A stretch of DNA of 31,485 bases from an uncultured Clostridia bacterium (GTDB lineage Bacteria; Bacillota; Clostridia; Christensenellales; UBA1242). Positions within the stretch are counted from its first letter, which is position 1; each line of letters opens with the position of its first letter. The DNA is taken from positions 1-31,485 of the forward strand of contig CALWTN010000032.1 of the NCBI GenBank assembly GCA_944384475.1, given 5' to 3'. The notes below the pieces were generated by a model. The model had not been told where the DNA came from. It worked only from the letters and a program-made list of their open reading frames with translations, and ran no database searches. Positions 1 to 8,014 of the stretch are shown in pieces. A program made the position numbers and the translations under genes.

Positions 1-321
1 GCTTGCATTATTTTTGCACTCGACATTAAGAGCAATCGGCTTGTTGAAATTTTTTAAATACTCCAAAATTTTACCACCAATGCCGCGATCACGCAATGGC
101 TCGTCCACAGCAAGATATGCCACAAAAATGCACTCGCCAAAATCCTTATAAACACAAATTCCAACAAAAAGATCGTCGTCAAACACAACGCACTTTTTCA
201 AGCCGCGATATTTCGGCAAAAACAAAGGCTTCCTTTCATTTTGCGGAAAGGCCTGATTATACACATTCAAAAATTTTTGTTTGCGCGTTTTTGTGCTTGT
301 GGCTGAATAAAACTTTATCAC
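1..321 (-). CDS. GNAT-family N-acetyltransferase, 3' part cut off by the window edge
   Basis: The minus strand reads 107 open codons to the window edge. The visible part has the GNAT core: a beta strand at about residues 66-72 (FVAYLAV), followed by the acetyl-CoA-binding loop with R77, R79, G80 and G82 (RDRGIGG), then a helix (KILEYLK). The family transfers an acetyl group from acetyl-CoA to an amine; the substrate here cannot be told. I chose a GTG start at 319-321 because a stop lies three codons further upstream and an extended -10 box (328-336) ends six bases before it, with no Shine-Dalgarno site. It follows the FkbM methyltransferase on the same strand after about 35 bases. Confidence 0.7.
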   Translation of the reverse strand, partial: MIKFYSATSTKTRKQKFLNVYNQAFPQNERKPLFLPKYRGLKKCVVFDDDLFVGICVYKDFGECIFVAYLAVDEPLRDRGIGGKILEYLKNFNKPIALNVECKNNAS

Positions 322-327
322 AAACTT

Positions 328-336
328 ATTTTAACA
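328..336 (-). promoter_or_regulatory. Extended -10 promoter for the GNAT gene, probably leaderless
   Basis: On the minus strand TGTTAAAAT matches the extended -10 pattern TGnTATAAT. Its last base is six bases before the GTG start, which would put the transcription start at or next to the start codon. The -35 is weak. Confidence 0.45.
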
Positions 337-356
337 TATTTTAAATTTTTATAAAA

Positions 357-1286
357 TCAATTTGTTGCAAACAACACAATTTCGGTTGGATAAAATTCAC
401 CGCCGTAGTTGCGCAGATAAAATTTATAATTTTTGTTATATTTATGAATTAGTTTTGCAATTTGATATAAATGCTGATTTTTATGATAAACAGAGATTAA
501 AAGCAAGGGCTTTTCACGCATAATGTGCTCTTTACAACCCTTCAACGCTTTTAACTCATCGCCTTCAATATCCATTTTAATTATATCCACTTTTTGTTTG
601 ATGTCGTCGTCCAGCGCCACGCACTTGATTTTATCTTTGCCTTTTTTCGAAGTTTTGTTGGCTGATGATGAAAAAGTGTTCAAATCTACAAACCTTTCGC
701 ATGTTTTATCGCTCACGCCAAACGGCTTTATTTTAATGCGCTGCAAATTTTTAAGATTATCCTGCAAGGTTGGCAAAATACTTTGTGTGATTTCATAACA
801 ATAAATGCGTTTGTAGCAATCGCTGCCATAGCAATCGGCAAAATCAAGCACGGTGTCACCAATATACGCGCCCACATCTACAAAAACAACATTTTTGCAG
901 CGCGGAATTATATCTAAATCAAAATAATGATGCTTTGTTGTTGAAAGTGACTTTTTAAGCGATGTGAAATCATAATAAACCCAGTTTCGCAAAATCGCAT
1001 ACAGCAAAAACTTTGAAGAATAATCAAACAGCTTTCTATACAGCCAAACAAAATCGTTGATATGCTTTTTTAGAACATCCGCTTTTAAATAAATTTCATT
1101 AAAATCACCATCTTTAAGTGAAAGGCTTCCCCAAAAATCATATTTTTTAAAATAGTTTTCAAAAATTTGCTGAAAGTTTTGCGGCAAAAACAAAAAGTTG
1201 CGTTTGATTTTTTCAAAAAGCTCTTTGGCGCTCAAACTTTTAATTTCATCCGTAAGTTTGTAAAACTGCCTGTCAATATAGTTCAT
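357..1286 (-). CDS. FkbM-family SAM-dependent methyltransferase
   Basis: A 309-aa protein with an N-terminal region of about 125 residues that I do not recognise, then a Rossmann-type methyltransferase domain. SAM motif I is VFVDVGAYIGDT at about residues 134-145. The FkbM signature KMDIEGDELKALKG lies at about 239-252. This family usually O-methylates sugars or polyketide- or glycan-like acceptors; no glycan cluster is visible here, so the substrate is unknown. The start at 1284-1286 follows a GGAGAAG Shine-Dalgarno site; longer frames upstream run into the divergent promoter of the 59-aa gene. It is transcribed divergently from that gene. No signal peptide is seen, so it is probably cytosolic. 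Confidence 0.8.
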   Translation of the reverse strand: MNYIDRQFYKLTDEIKSLSAKELFEKIKRNFLFLPQNFQQIFENYFKKYDFWGSLSLKDGDFNEIYLKADVLKKHINDFVWLYRKLFDYSSKFLLYAILRNWVYYDFTSLKKSLSTTKHHYFDLDIIPRCKNVVFVDVGAYIGDTVLDFADCYGSDCYKRIYCYEITQSILPTLQDNLKNLQRIKIKPFGVSDKTCERFVDLNTFSSSANKTSKKGKDKIKCVALDDDIKQKVDIIKMDIEGDELKALKGCKEHIMREKPLLLISVYHKNQHLYQIAKLIHKYNKNYKFYLRNYGGEFYPTEIVLFATN

Positions 1287-1350
1287 ATTCTTCTCCACAA
1301 AAAATATTATTCTTTTTGAATAAAAAAGTTTAATTTTTTGTCGAAAAGTA

Positions 1351-1379
1351 TTGACGAAGGCTTGCTTTCGTGGTATATT
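1351..1379 (+). promoter_or_regulatory. Sigma-A promoter for the 59-aa gene, leaderless type
   Basis: TTGACG (1351-1356), a 17-base spacer, then TATATT (1374-1379). The -10 box ends six bases before the ATG at 1386, so transcription should begin at the start codon. No Shine-Dalgarno site is present. Confidence 0.75.
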
Positions 1380-1385
1380 AAAGTC

Positions 1386-1565
1386 ATGGAAAACGAAAGA
1401 ATATTTACAGGAAGATACAACAACCGCAAAGGACATAAATATTATTTGAAAAAGCGTAGTAAACCAGCAGACTATCAGCTTTTAGGTGCAAAACAAAAGG
1501 CCGCTGATATATCAAAAGAGCCTGCATTTAAGCCAAGCAAAAATAGCCCAGAATTTACAAGATAA
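1386..1565 (+). CDS. Small basic protein of unknown function, 59 aa
   Basis: I do not recognise this protein. It is hydrophilic and rich in Lys and Arg (for example GRYNNRKGHKYYLKKRSK), with no membrane segment, signal peptide or cysteine. The gene is supported by three signals: a near-consensus promoter (1351-1379) with correct 17-base spacing, an ATG where the transcript should start, and an intrinsic terminator whose hairpin begins in the TAA stop codon. An upstream extension to about 1338 would include the promoter itself and is rejected. The charge suggests nucleic-acid or ribosome contact, which is inference only. Confidence 0.7.
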   Translation: MENERIFTGRYNNRKGHKYYLKKRSKPADYQLLGAKQKAADISKEPAFKPSKNSPEFTR

Positions 1566-1590
1566 CTCGCACATAAGTTGCGAGTTTTTT
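1564..1590 (+). terminator. Intrinsic terminator after the 59-aa gene
   Basis: Perfect 8-bp stem AACTCGCA / TGCGAGTT with a 7-base loop, followed by a T run. The stem begins inside the TAA stop codon and ends 14 bases before the dapB start. Confidence 0.85.
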
Positions 1591-1603
1591 CATATATAAA
1601 AAT

Positions 1604-2278
1604 ATGAAAATTGCCATTGTCGGTGCATGCGGCAGACTTGGGGCTGCTGTTTGCGAAATTTTACAAAAAAAGCACGAAATTTTTAAAATTGATTTAAAAA
1701 AAGCGCAATATTCTTGTTTGGAAGAGCTCAATCAATCACCTGATGTGATTGTTGATGCCTCTTGCGCCGAGCAATCTGTTTGCAGCGCTGCGTTTGCAAA
1801 TGTTTTAGGTTTGCCTATTGTGATTGCTTGCACTGGGCATGATGAACAACAACTTGAAAAAATTGCGTTTGCAAGCCAAAGCATACCTGTGTTTTTGGCC
1901 TACAATATGTCGGTGGGAGTGCAAGTTTTTAAGGATGCAGCACAGTGCATCGCCGAAAATTTTGAAAGCGACGTGCATATACATGAAATTCATCACAAAA
2001 ACAAAAAGGATGCGCCGTCTGGCACAGCCAAAGAGATAAAAAAATTGCTGGATTATTGCAATCCAACAATTTCATATGCTCGTGGCGGAAATGTGATTGG
2101 CACGCATGAGATAGATTTTTTTGGTGAGTATGAAACAATCACTCTCACCCACACCGCTCTTTCTAGAAACTGTTTTGCAAACGGAGTTGCCGCAGCAAGC
2201 GAGTGGATTATTGACAAACCAAACGGCCTTTATGGCATGAGAGATTTAACTCACAGCGATTCTGTCATTCACCGATGA
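1604..2278 (+). CDS. dapB: 4-hydroxy-tetrahydrodipicolinate reductase
   Basis: DapB reduces hydroxy-tetrahydrodipicolinate with NAD(P)H in the lysine and diaminopimelate pathway, in the cytosol. The N-terminal Rossmann motif is GACGRLG (residues 7-13). The diagnostic catalytic motif follows at about 129-142 (HHKNKKDAPSGTA), with the proton-donor His and the Lys. Later conserved blocks are GTHEIDFFGEYE and the C-terminal GLYGMRDL. At 224 aa it is shorter than the usual 240-270. The start ATG sits a few bases after an AT-rich TATATAAA element (1593-1600) and lacks a Shine-Dalgarno site, so it may be leaderless or reached by readthrough of the preceding terminator. Its 3' end overlaps the convergent YjbQ gene by 14 bases. 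Confidence 0.95.
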   Translation: MKIAIVGACGRLGAAVCEILQKKHEIFKIDLKKAQYSCLEELNQSPDVIVDASCAEQSVCSAAFANVLGLPIVIACTGHDEQQLEKIAFASQSIPVFLAYNMSVGVQVFKDAAQCIAENFESDVHIHEIHHKNKKDAPSGTAKEIKKLLDYCNPTISYARGGNVIGTHEIDFFGEYETITLTHTALSRNCFANGVAAASEWIIDKPNGLYGMRDLTHSDSVIHR

Positions 2279-2681
2279 TTTTGATAAGCACATGCTTTTG
2301 TCTTCTGCCATCAAACTCATAGTAAAAAATTTGCTCCCAAGTGCCAAAATCAAGCTTGCCGCTTGTGATTGCAACAACGCACTCTCTGCCCATGATGGTG
2401 CGTTTTAAATGTGCATCGGCATTATCTTCAAACCCGTTGTGCTGATATTGCGAATATGGTTTTTCAGGGGCAAGATGTTCCAGCCACTTTTCAAAATCAT
2501 GATGAAGCCCGCTTTCATCATCGTTTATAAACACGCTTGCGGTGATGTTCATGGCATTGACCAGCACAAGCCCTTCTTTTATTCCGCTTTGAGTTACAGA
2601 GTCCTGCACCTGCCTTGTTATGTTGACAAGCCCACGCCTTGCAGGCACATTAAACCAAAGCTCTTTTCTAAATGATTTCAT
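2265..2681 (-). CDS. YjbQ/UPF0047 family protein (secondary thiamine-phosphate synthase enzyme family)
   Basis: A 138-aa protein matching the single-domain UPF0047/YjbQ family along its full length. Conserved elements are the central HHDFEKWLEHLAP, then NADAHLKRTIMG, then the closing GTWEQIFYYEFDG. Members have been reported with weak thiamine-phosphate synthase activity, but the physiological role is not settled. The start ATG at 2679-2681 has a strong AAGGAGAG Shine-Dalgarno site; an in-frame TTG six codons upstream would lie before that site and is less likely. It is transcribed convergently with dapB, and the two 3' ends overlap with no terminator between them. No thiamine gene is nearby. 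Confidence 0.88.
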   Translation of the reverse strand: MKSFRKELWFNVPARRGLVNITRQVQDSVTQSGIKEGLVLVNAMNITASVFINDDESGLHHDFEKWLEHLAPEKPYSQYQHNGFEDNADAHLKRTIMGRECVVAITSGKLDFGTWEQIFYYEFDGRRQKHVLIKIIGE

Positions 2682-2733
2682 TTTTCTCTCCTTATTCAAA
2701 TTTTAACAAAATTAACCCTGCTCTTGCAAACGA

Positions 2734-2762
2734 TTGACAACAAAATGCAATATAACTATACT
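2734..2762 (+). promoter_or_regulatory. Consensus sigma-A promoter for the RNHCP gene, leaderless type
   Basis: TTGACA (2734-2739), 17 bases, TATACT (2757-2762), then six bases (TAAATT) and ATG at 2769. There is no space for a Shine-Dalgarno site in the predicted transcript. Confidence 0.85.
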
Positions 2763-2768
2763 TAAATT

Positions 2769-3083
2769 ATGAAAACATTCTCAAATCTTGACGAAGGCTT
2801 TAAGTGCGCCGTTTGCGGCTGCGATGTTAAGCCGCTTAAATATTCTTCACGTGATCACTGCCCGAACTGTTTGTGCTCGCTGCATGTGGACATCAACCCG
2901 GGCGACAGATTGAATGATTGCAAAGGGATTATGAAACCCATTTCAATAATCCAAAGCGGCAAAAAAGGATACGTGATTGAATATAGATGCTCTAAATGTG
3001 GGCAACTTCACAACAATAAAGCCGCACAAGACGACAATTTTTCAACAATTCTTGCAGTAAGCAATGGAAAATACAAATTTTAA
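2769..3083 (+). CDS. RNHCP-domain zinc-ribbon protein
   Basis: A 104-aa protein with the RNHCP signature in the form RDHCPNCLCSLHVD (about residues 28-41), followed by PGDR. Cysteine pairs at about C13/C16, C31/C34 and C74/C77 suggest two small zinc-binding knuckles. The family is widespread but its function is not established; nucleic-acid binding is a guess from the zinc-ribbon look. The start is fixed by the promoter, whose -10 box ends six bases upstream. It is followed after nine bases by the 179-aa gene, so the two are very probably one operon that ends at the terminator at 3631. Confidence 0.88.
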   Translation: MKTFSNLDEGFKCAVCGCDVKPLKYSSRDHCPNCLCSLHVDINPGDRLNDCKGIMKPISIIQSGKKGYVIEYRCSKCGQLHNNKAAQDDNFSTILAVSNGKYKF

Positions 3084-3092
3084 GGTGAAAAA

Positions 3093-3632
3093 ATGAAAAT
3101 TTTAAACAAACAAGACAGTTTTAATCAGATTAAAAATCTCAGGCTGAATCGTGTGCCAGAGATTATTGCAACCAAAAACGACTTGGCTAAGGTTGAAGAG
3201 TTTTTAGATAAAAACCCTGCACCCGTGTATGTTATTCGTGACGTGGAGCATGCCATGGGCAGAACTTTTTTTGTTTCAAGCAAAGAAGAATGCCTTGCAA
3301 AAGCAAAAACCTATCCATCATTTTTCTCGCTTGCGGTGTCGATTAAATCCTATCCCAATCGAATCCTTATTGGCGACATTTATGTAAGCGGCGACAGCGT
3401 GGACATGACCTACTCTCTTAGCCCTGATGGCAACCACCGAAATTTGGATGAAAGCATTTATGCTTCACTGGATGAAAACAGGCTGTGGAACATTCCCGGT
3501 TTTAGCGATTTGATTAAATATATAACCGACAAAAATTTGTTTGATGTGATTGTGGAATTTGCAGTATATAAAAATCCAGTTGGAGTAAACAAAGAAAAAG
3601 TGATCATCACCGAACTGAGAACTGAATACTAA
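3093..3632 (+). CDS. Conserved-looking cytosolic protein of unknown function, 179 aa
   Basis: I do not recognise a family. The protein is soluble, has no signal peptide or membrane segment, and alternates predicted strands and helices (for example PVYVIRDV, FFSLAVSI, NRILIGDIYV, DVIVEFAVYK). It lacks nucleotide-binding loops that I can see. The start ATG follows an AGGTG-like Shine-Dalgarno site nine bases after the RNHCP stop, so translation may be coupled. It shares the RNHCP promoter and a bidirectional terminator begins within its stop codon, so its job may be linked to the RNHCP protein. Confidence 0.75.
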   Translation: MKILNKQDSFNQIKNLRLNRVPEIIATKNDLAKVEEFLDKNPAPVYVIRDVEHAMGRTFFVSSKEECLAKAKTYPSFFSLAVSIKSYPNRILIGDIYVSGDSVDMTYSLSPDGNHRNLDESIYASLDENRLWNIPGFSDLIKYITDKNLFDVIVEFAVYKNPVGVNKEKVIITELRTEY

Positions 3633-3658
3633 AAAACGCCTTTTAAAGGCGTTTTTTT
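3631..3658. terminator. Bidirectional intrinsic terminator between convergent genes
   Basis: A palindrome AAAAAACGCCTTT / AAAGGCGTTTTTT with A and T runs on both flanks. It serves the 179-aa gene on the plus strand and the 240-aa gene on the minus strand and overlaps both stop codons. Confidence 0.9.
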
Positions 3659-4379
3659 ATAAAATCATGTCATTTTGTGTCAAATAATTTGTTTGCGACC
3701 CTATTCCTAATGTATCAACACTTCTTTCTATTTGCGTTGAAGGATAAATATTCGCCCCTCTGTTATTTTTTGCGACAACAACTGCCGTTGTCACTGTGGC
3801 AGCGACTGCTGCTGCAAGCAAAGCAACTGTTAGGCATGTTTTTGCCGCTTCTCTACTATCTGCCAAAGAATATAGATTTCTTGAAGTTACAAAATAATCA
3901 TATTTATTATTTTTGACCACGTCGTTAATTTCATGCTGATGCTTTTCGTATTCTTCAAGAAACTCATCCGTCTTTAAAATCATTTTAAGCATAAGATCTT
4001 TGTCGCCACAACTTTCGATAATAATCTTTTCATCCTCCACCAACGCTTGCTGCCCGATTATTAAATACTCAACCTCTCTGTGAAGAAATAAAATATCTTT
4101 GCCCAATTTGTATCCAACCGTTTCTTGTTTTCCATAACGAACAGAGCCCTCTTCAGACGGTCTTCTAATTATTATCCCCTCTACTGAGCCCATTTGATGA
4201 ACTGTTTCCACATTGTTTTGGGCATACATTAAAATGTCGTCTCTTTCTTTTTCTATATCCGCATCAAAAGCGGATAAATAATCTGAATCGCTCAGTGCAA
4301 TGTTATTAAAATAATTTTTGCCTTTCTTATTTGCATATTTACATTTGTAATAAATTTTTCTAAAACCACTTCTGTTCAT
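3657..4379 (-). CDS. Unknown 240-aa protein with one C-terminal hydrophobic segment
   Basis: I do not recognise this protein. The first 180 residues are hydrophilic and charged, with a helical stretch rich in Glu and Lys at about 125-157. A strongly hydrophobic Ala/Val/Thr-rich segment at about 181-203 could be a single membrane helix, followed by a 37-residue polar tail. There is no N-terminal signal peptide, so the bulk is probably cytosolic or the protein is a late-anchored membrane protein. Its promoter is near consensus (4399-4427) and a GAGGG Shine-Dalgarno-like site precedes the ATG. It is a single-gene unit between the rpoC terminator and the bidirectional terminator at 3631. Confidence 0.75.
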   Translation of the reverse strand: MNRSGFRKIYYKCKYANKKGKNYFNNIALSDSDYLSAFDADIEKERDDILMYAQNNVETVHQMGSVEGIIIRRPSEEGSVRYGKQETVGYKLGKDILFLHREVEYLIIGQQALVEDEKIIIESCGDKDLMLKMILKTDEFLEEYEKHQHEINDVVKNNKYDYFVTSRNLYSLADSREAAKTCLTVALLAAAVAATVTTAVVVAKNNRGANIYPSTQIERSVDTLGIGSQTNYLTQNDMIL

Positions 4380-4398
4380 GTTTCCCTCTTACTTAGCA

Positions 4399-4427
4399 AG
4401 TATAACAACCTTTAAGCGGTTTGTCAA
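4399..4427 (-). promoter_or_regulatory. Consensus sigma-A promoter of the 240-aa gene
   Basis: On the minus strand TTGACA (4422-4427), 17 bases, TATACT (4399-4404). The predicted 5' leader is about 12 bases and holds a GAGGG Shine-Dalgarno-like site. The -35 starts three bases after the rpoC terminator. Confidence 0.85.
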
Positions 4428-4430
4428 TAC

Positions 4431-4460
4431 AAAAAAATCGCTCTTTAAGCGATTTTTTTT
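4431..4460 (-). terminator. Intrinsic terminator of the rpoBC transcript
   Basis: Stem AAAAAATCGCT / AGCGATTTTTT with a short loop and T runs, starting one base after the rpoC stop codon. Confidence 0.9.
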
Positions 4461-4461
4461 A

Positions 4462-7400
4462 TTATCCAACGTTTTCATCTTTGACAACCACAGGCATAAC
4501 CTCACGATACTTTTTAAGTCCTGTTCCTGCTGGAATAAGCTTTCCAATAATAACGTTTTCTTTAATGCCTGCAAGATTATCAACCTTGCCTTTAAGCGCT
4601 GCATCTGTAAGAACTCTTGATGTTTCTTGGAACGATGCGGCTGAGAGGAAGGATTCGGTTGAAAGCGATGCTTTTGTGATGCCTTGCAAAATACGCTTTG
4701 CAGTGGCTGGAACGCCGCCCTCTTGAAGAACTCTGTTGTTTTCTTCTTCACATTTGTAGGTGTCAACAAGTTCACCTGGAAGAAGGTTTGTGTCACCAGA
4801 AGATTCAATTTTAACCTTTTTAAGCATCTGTCTGATGATAATTTCAACGTGCTTGTCGTTTACGCCAACATCTTGGCTTCTGTAAGCGCCAATAACTTCG
4901 CTGAGCAAGTAATCTTGCAAACCTTTAAGTCCACGAAGTCTAAGCAAATCGGATGGATTGCATGGGCCTTGTGTGAGTTGGCTTCCTGGTTCAACCACAT
5001 CGCCATCTTTAACTGCAAGCACAGCAGGCTTTTTGATTTCATATTCTTCATCACCATCTTTTGATGAAATTGTGATGATATAATACTTTTGATCTTGTTT
5101 AATCTTAACTTTTCCAGCAACTTCACTAAGCACGCACTCGCCTTTTGGTTTTCTTGCTTCAAAGATTTCTTCAACCCTTGGCAAACCTTGTGTGATGTCG
5201 GCTGTGACAGCAGAACCACCCGAGTGGAAAGTTCTCATCGTAAGCTGTGTTCCTGGTTCACCGATTGACTGAGCAGCGATAATTCCAACTGCCTCGCCAA
5301 CAGTAACCAAATCTTTGCCCGAAAGATTTCTTCCATAGCATTTTGCGCACACACCGTGTTTGCATTTGCATGTGAGAAGTGAGCGAATTTGAACCTTTTT
5401 GATTCCCGCCTCTTGAATTTGTGCAGCTTGTTTTTTAGAAATCATTTCATTGGATTTAACTATGATTTCTTTTGTTCTTGGGTCAATCACATCATCCACC
5501 GAAACTCTGCCATAAATTCTTTCTGCCAAAGTTTCTTGAATGTTGCCACTGTGGCTTAAATCGCTAACCCAAATACCTTTAACCGCTTCGCCAAGATCTG
5601 CAAAACAATCTTCTGTGGAAACGACAACGTCCTGAGCAACATCCACAAGTCTTCTTGTAAGATAACCAGAATCGGCTGTTTTAAGAGCCGTGTCCATAAG
5701 ACCTTTTCTTGCACCTCTTGCTGAAAGGAAGTGCTCCACTGGCTGCAAGCCGTGAATAAAATTAGATTTAACTGGAATGTCAATTTTTTGTCCTGATGCG
5801 GCTGTCTTCAAACCAACCATACCAGAAACTGAGTTCAACTGTTGTGCCGATCCACGAGCGCCAGAGACGATGATTGTTTTAAGAGGGTTGCCGTCTTTAA
5901 GTTCATCCAAAGTTTCATTTTCAATCTTCTTTTGAACTGCCGCCCAAACCTCAATGTTGTTGTCAATCTTTTCATCGTTTGTAATCAAACCACGTTTAAA
6001 CAACTTTTCGTTTTCAAGAACTTTTGCCTCTGCTTCTGCAAGATATTCCTTCTTGTGTGCAGGCTCTATTCCATCAAATGCGTTGATTGTGTTTACAATG
6101 AGAGTTGAGAATTTGTATCCCAAATCTTTGATTTTATCAATCAAAACTGAACACTGAGTTGTGCCAAGTTTGTCATAGGCAAGAGCAATGATGTTTTTAA
6201 GATCCTTTTTGCCAACTGTTTTGTTGACTTCAAGTTCGCAATAGTTTTCTTCTTTGCTTCTATCGAGCAACAATCCCTCTGGAATGATCTGGCTGAAAAT
6301 GATTCGTCCAATGTTGGTGGTTATTCTCTTTGAATAAGATTTTCCATCAACAACTTTTGCAATTCTAACTTGAATTTGTGCTTGAATGTCGATCACGTTT
6401 GTTTGATATGCGATCATTGCCTCTTCAACTGAATTGAAAATGCTGTTTTCACCTTTTTTGCCAGGCAAAATTTGCGTCATTGCATAGCAACCCAAGATAA
6501 CGTCCTGAGTTGGAGTAACGATAGGTTCGCCGTCTGCCAACTTCAAAATGTTGTTTGAGGCAAGCATAAGCGTTCTTGCTTCCGTTCTTGCATCAAGCGA
6601 AAGTGGAACGTGAACAGGCATTTGGTCACCGTCGAAGTCTGCGTTAAATGCAGTACATGAAGACGGATGAAGCTTGATTGCTCTGCCTTCAACAAGCACT
6701 GGTTCAAACGCTTGCACTGACAATCTGTGAAGAGTTGGAGCACGGTTAAGAAGAACAGGATGCTCTTTAATAACCTCGTCCAAAATATCCCAAACAATAG
6801 GTTTTTCTCTTTCGATCATGCGCTTTGCGCTTTTGATATTGTTGGATTTGTTAAGTTCGATAAGTCTGTTTATAATAAACGGCTTGAAAAGTTCAAGCGC
6901 CATCTCTTTTGGCAATCCGCATTGATACATTTTAAGTTCAGGCCCAACAACGATAACGCTTCGTCCTGAATAATCAACACGCTTTCCAAGCAAGTTTTGC
7001 CTAAATCTACCCTGCTTTCCGCCAAGCATTGCTGTCAAAGATTTTAAATCTCTTTGTTTAGAGCCTTGCACAGCTTTGCCACGCTTGCCGTTATCAATAA
7101 GGTTGTCAACGGCCTCTTGAAGCATACGCTTTTCGTTTCTGATGATAACCTCTGGTGCACCAAGCTCCATCAGTTTTTTAAGACGATTGTTTCTGTTGAT
7201 AACACGTCTATAAAGATCGTTTAAATCAGAAGAAGCATATCTTCCTCCATCAAGAGGCACCATTGGGCGAAGATCTGGCGGAAGCACTGGCAACACGTCC
7301 AATACCATCCAAGTTGGATCATTCCCGCTTTTAAGGAAAGACTCTACAACATCAAGTTTTTTGATGGCTTTAATTCTTCTCTGCCCTTTCATGGTTGGCA

Positions 7401-7986
7401 AAGCGTCTTTCAAAGCCTTGCTTTCCTTTTTAAGATCAACTTGCGAAAGCAATTTTTTAATAGCCTCTGCACCCATTCCTGCTTCAAATGCGCCGTAGCC
7501 ATATTTTTCAATAGCATCACGATATTCTTTATCAGTAATGATTTGTTTGTATACAAATTCTGTGTTTTTAGGATCAATCACAATGTAGTTTACATAATAT
7601 ACAACTTGTTCAAGTGCTTTTGGAGTGAGATCCAAAAGAGTTCCAATTCTGGATGGCACAGATCTAAAATACCAAATATGTGTCACAGGAGCAGCAAGTT
7701 CTATATGACCCATTCTTTCTCTTCTAACCTTGGCACGAGTGATTTCCACACCACATTTGTCGCACACTACTCCACGATAACGAATGCGCTTGTATTTTCC
7801 GCAGTGGCACTCCCAGTCTTTTCTTGGCCCGAAAATTTTCTCGCAAAAAAGACCGTCCTTCTCAGGCTTCTGTGTTCTGTAATTGATTGTTTCAGGCTTG
7901 GTTACTTCACCATGAGACCATTCTCTTATCTTCTCTGGTGAAGCAATGCCTATTTTAATTGAATCGAAGTTATTGAGTTCAAACAT
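4462..7986 (-). CDS. rpoC: DNA-directed RNA polymerase beta' subunit
   Basis: The 1174-aa beta' subunit, full length for a Bacillota protein without large lineage insertions. The N-terminal zinc site has CHCGKYKR and CDKCG near residues 60-80. The catalytic magnesium loop NADFDGDQM is at about residue 450. The second zinc site CKCKHGVCAKCYGRN is at about 875-890, followed by the bridge-helix/trigger-loop region (GEAVGIIAAQSIGEPGTQ) and the C-terminal clamp parts. The start ATG has an AAGGGAG Shine-Dalgarno site and lies 28 bases after the rpoB stop, so it is co-transcribed with rpoB. An intrinsic terminator follows immediately. Confidence 0.99.
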   Translation of the reverse strand: MFELNNFDSIKIGIASPEKIREWSHGEVTKPETINYRTQKPEKDGLFCEKIFGPRKDWECHCGKYKRIRYRGVVCDKCGVEITRAKVRRERMGHIELAAPVTHIWYFRSVPSRIGTLLDLTPKALEQVVYYVNYIVIDPKNTEFVYKQIITDKEYRDAIEKYGYGAFEAGMGAEAIKKLLSQVDLKKESKALKDALPTMKGQRRIKAIKKLDVVESFLKSGNDPTWMVLDVLPVLPPDLRPMVPLDGGRYASSDLNDLYRRVINRNNRLKKLMELGAPEVIIRNEKRMLQEAVDNLIDNGKRGKAVQGSKQRDLKSLTAMLGGKQGRFRQNLLGKRVDYSGRSVIVVGPELKMYQCGLPKEMALELFKPFIINRLIELNKSNNIKSAKRMIEREKPIVWDILDEVIKEHPVLLNRAPTLHRLSVQAFEPVLVEGRAIKLHPSSCTAFNADFDGDQMPVHVPLSLDARTEARTLMLASNNILKLADGEPIVTPTQDVILGCYAMTQILPGKKGENSIFNSVEEAMIAYQTNVIDIQAQIQVRIAKVVDGKSYSKRITTNIGRIIFSQIIPEGLLLDRSKEENYCELEVNKTVGKKDLKNIIALAYDKLGTTQCSVLIDKIKDLGYKFSTLIVNTINAFDGIEPAHKKEYLAEAEAKVLENEKLFKRGLITNDEKIDNNIEVWAAVQKKIENETLDELKDGNPLKTIIVSGARGSAQQLNSVSGMVGLKTAASGQKIDIPVKSNFIHGLQPVEHFLSARGARKGLMDTALKTADSGYLTRRLVDVAQDVVVSTEDCFADLGEAVKGIWVSDLSHSGNIQETLAERIYGRVSVDDVIDPRTKEIIVKSNEMISKKQAAQIQEAGIKKVQIRSLLTCKCKHGVCAKCYGRNLSGKDLVTVGEAVGIIAAQSIGEPGTQLTMRTFHSGGSAVTADITQGLPRVEEIFEARKPKGECVLSEVAGKVKIKQDQKYYIITISSKDGDEEYEIKKPAVLAVKDGDVVEPGSQLTQGPCNPSDLLRLRGLKGLQDYLLSEVIGAYRSQDVGVNDKHVEIIIRQMLKKVKIESSGDTNLLPGELVDTYKCEEENNRVLQEGGVPATAKRILQGITKASLSTESFLSAASFQETSRVLTDAALKGKVDNLAGIKENVIIGKLIPAGTGLKKYREVMPVVVKDENVG

Positions 7987-8014
7987 AACTTTCTCCCTTT
8001 TTTTCTGTCAAATA

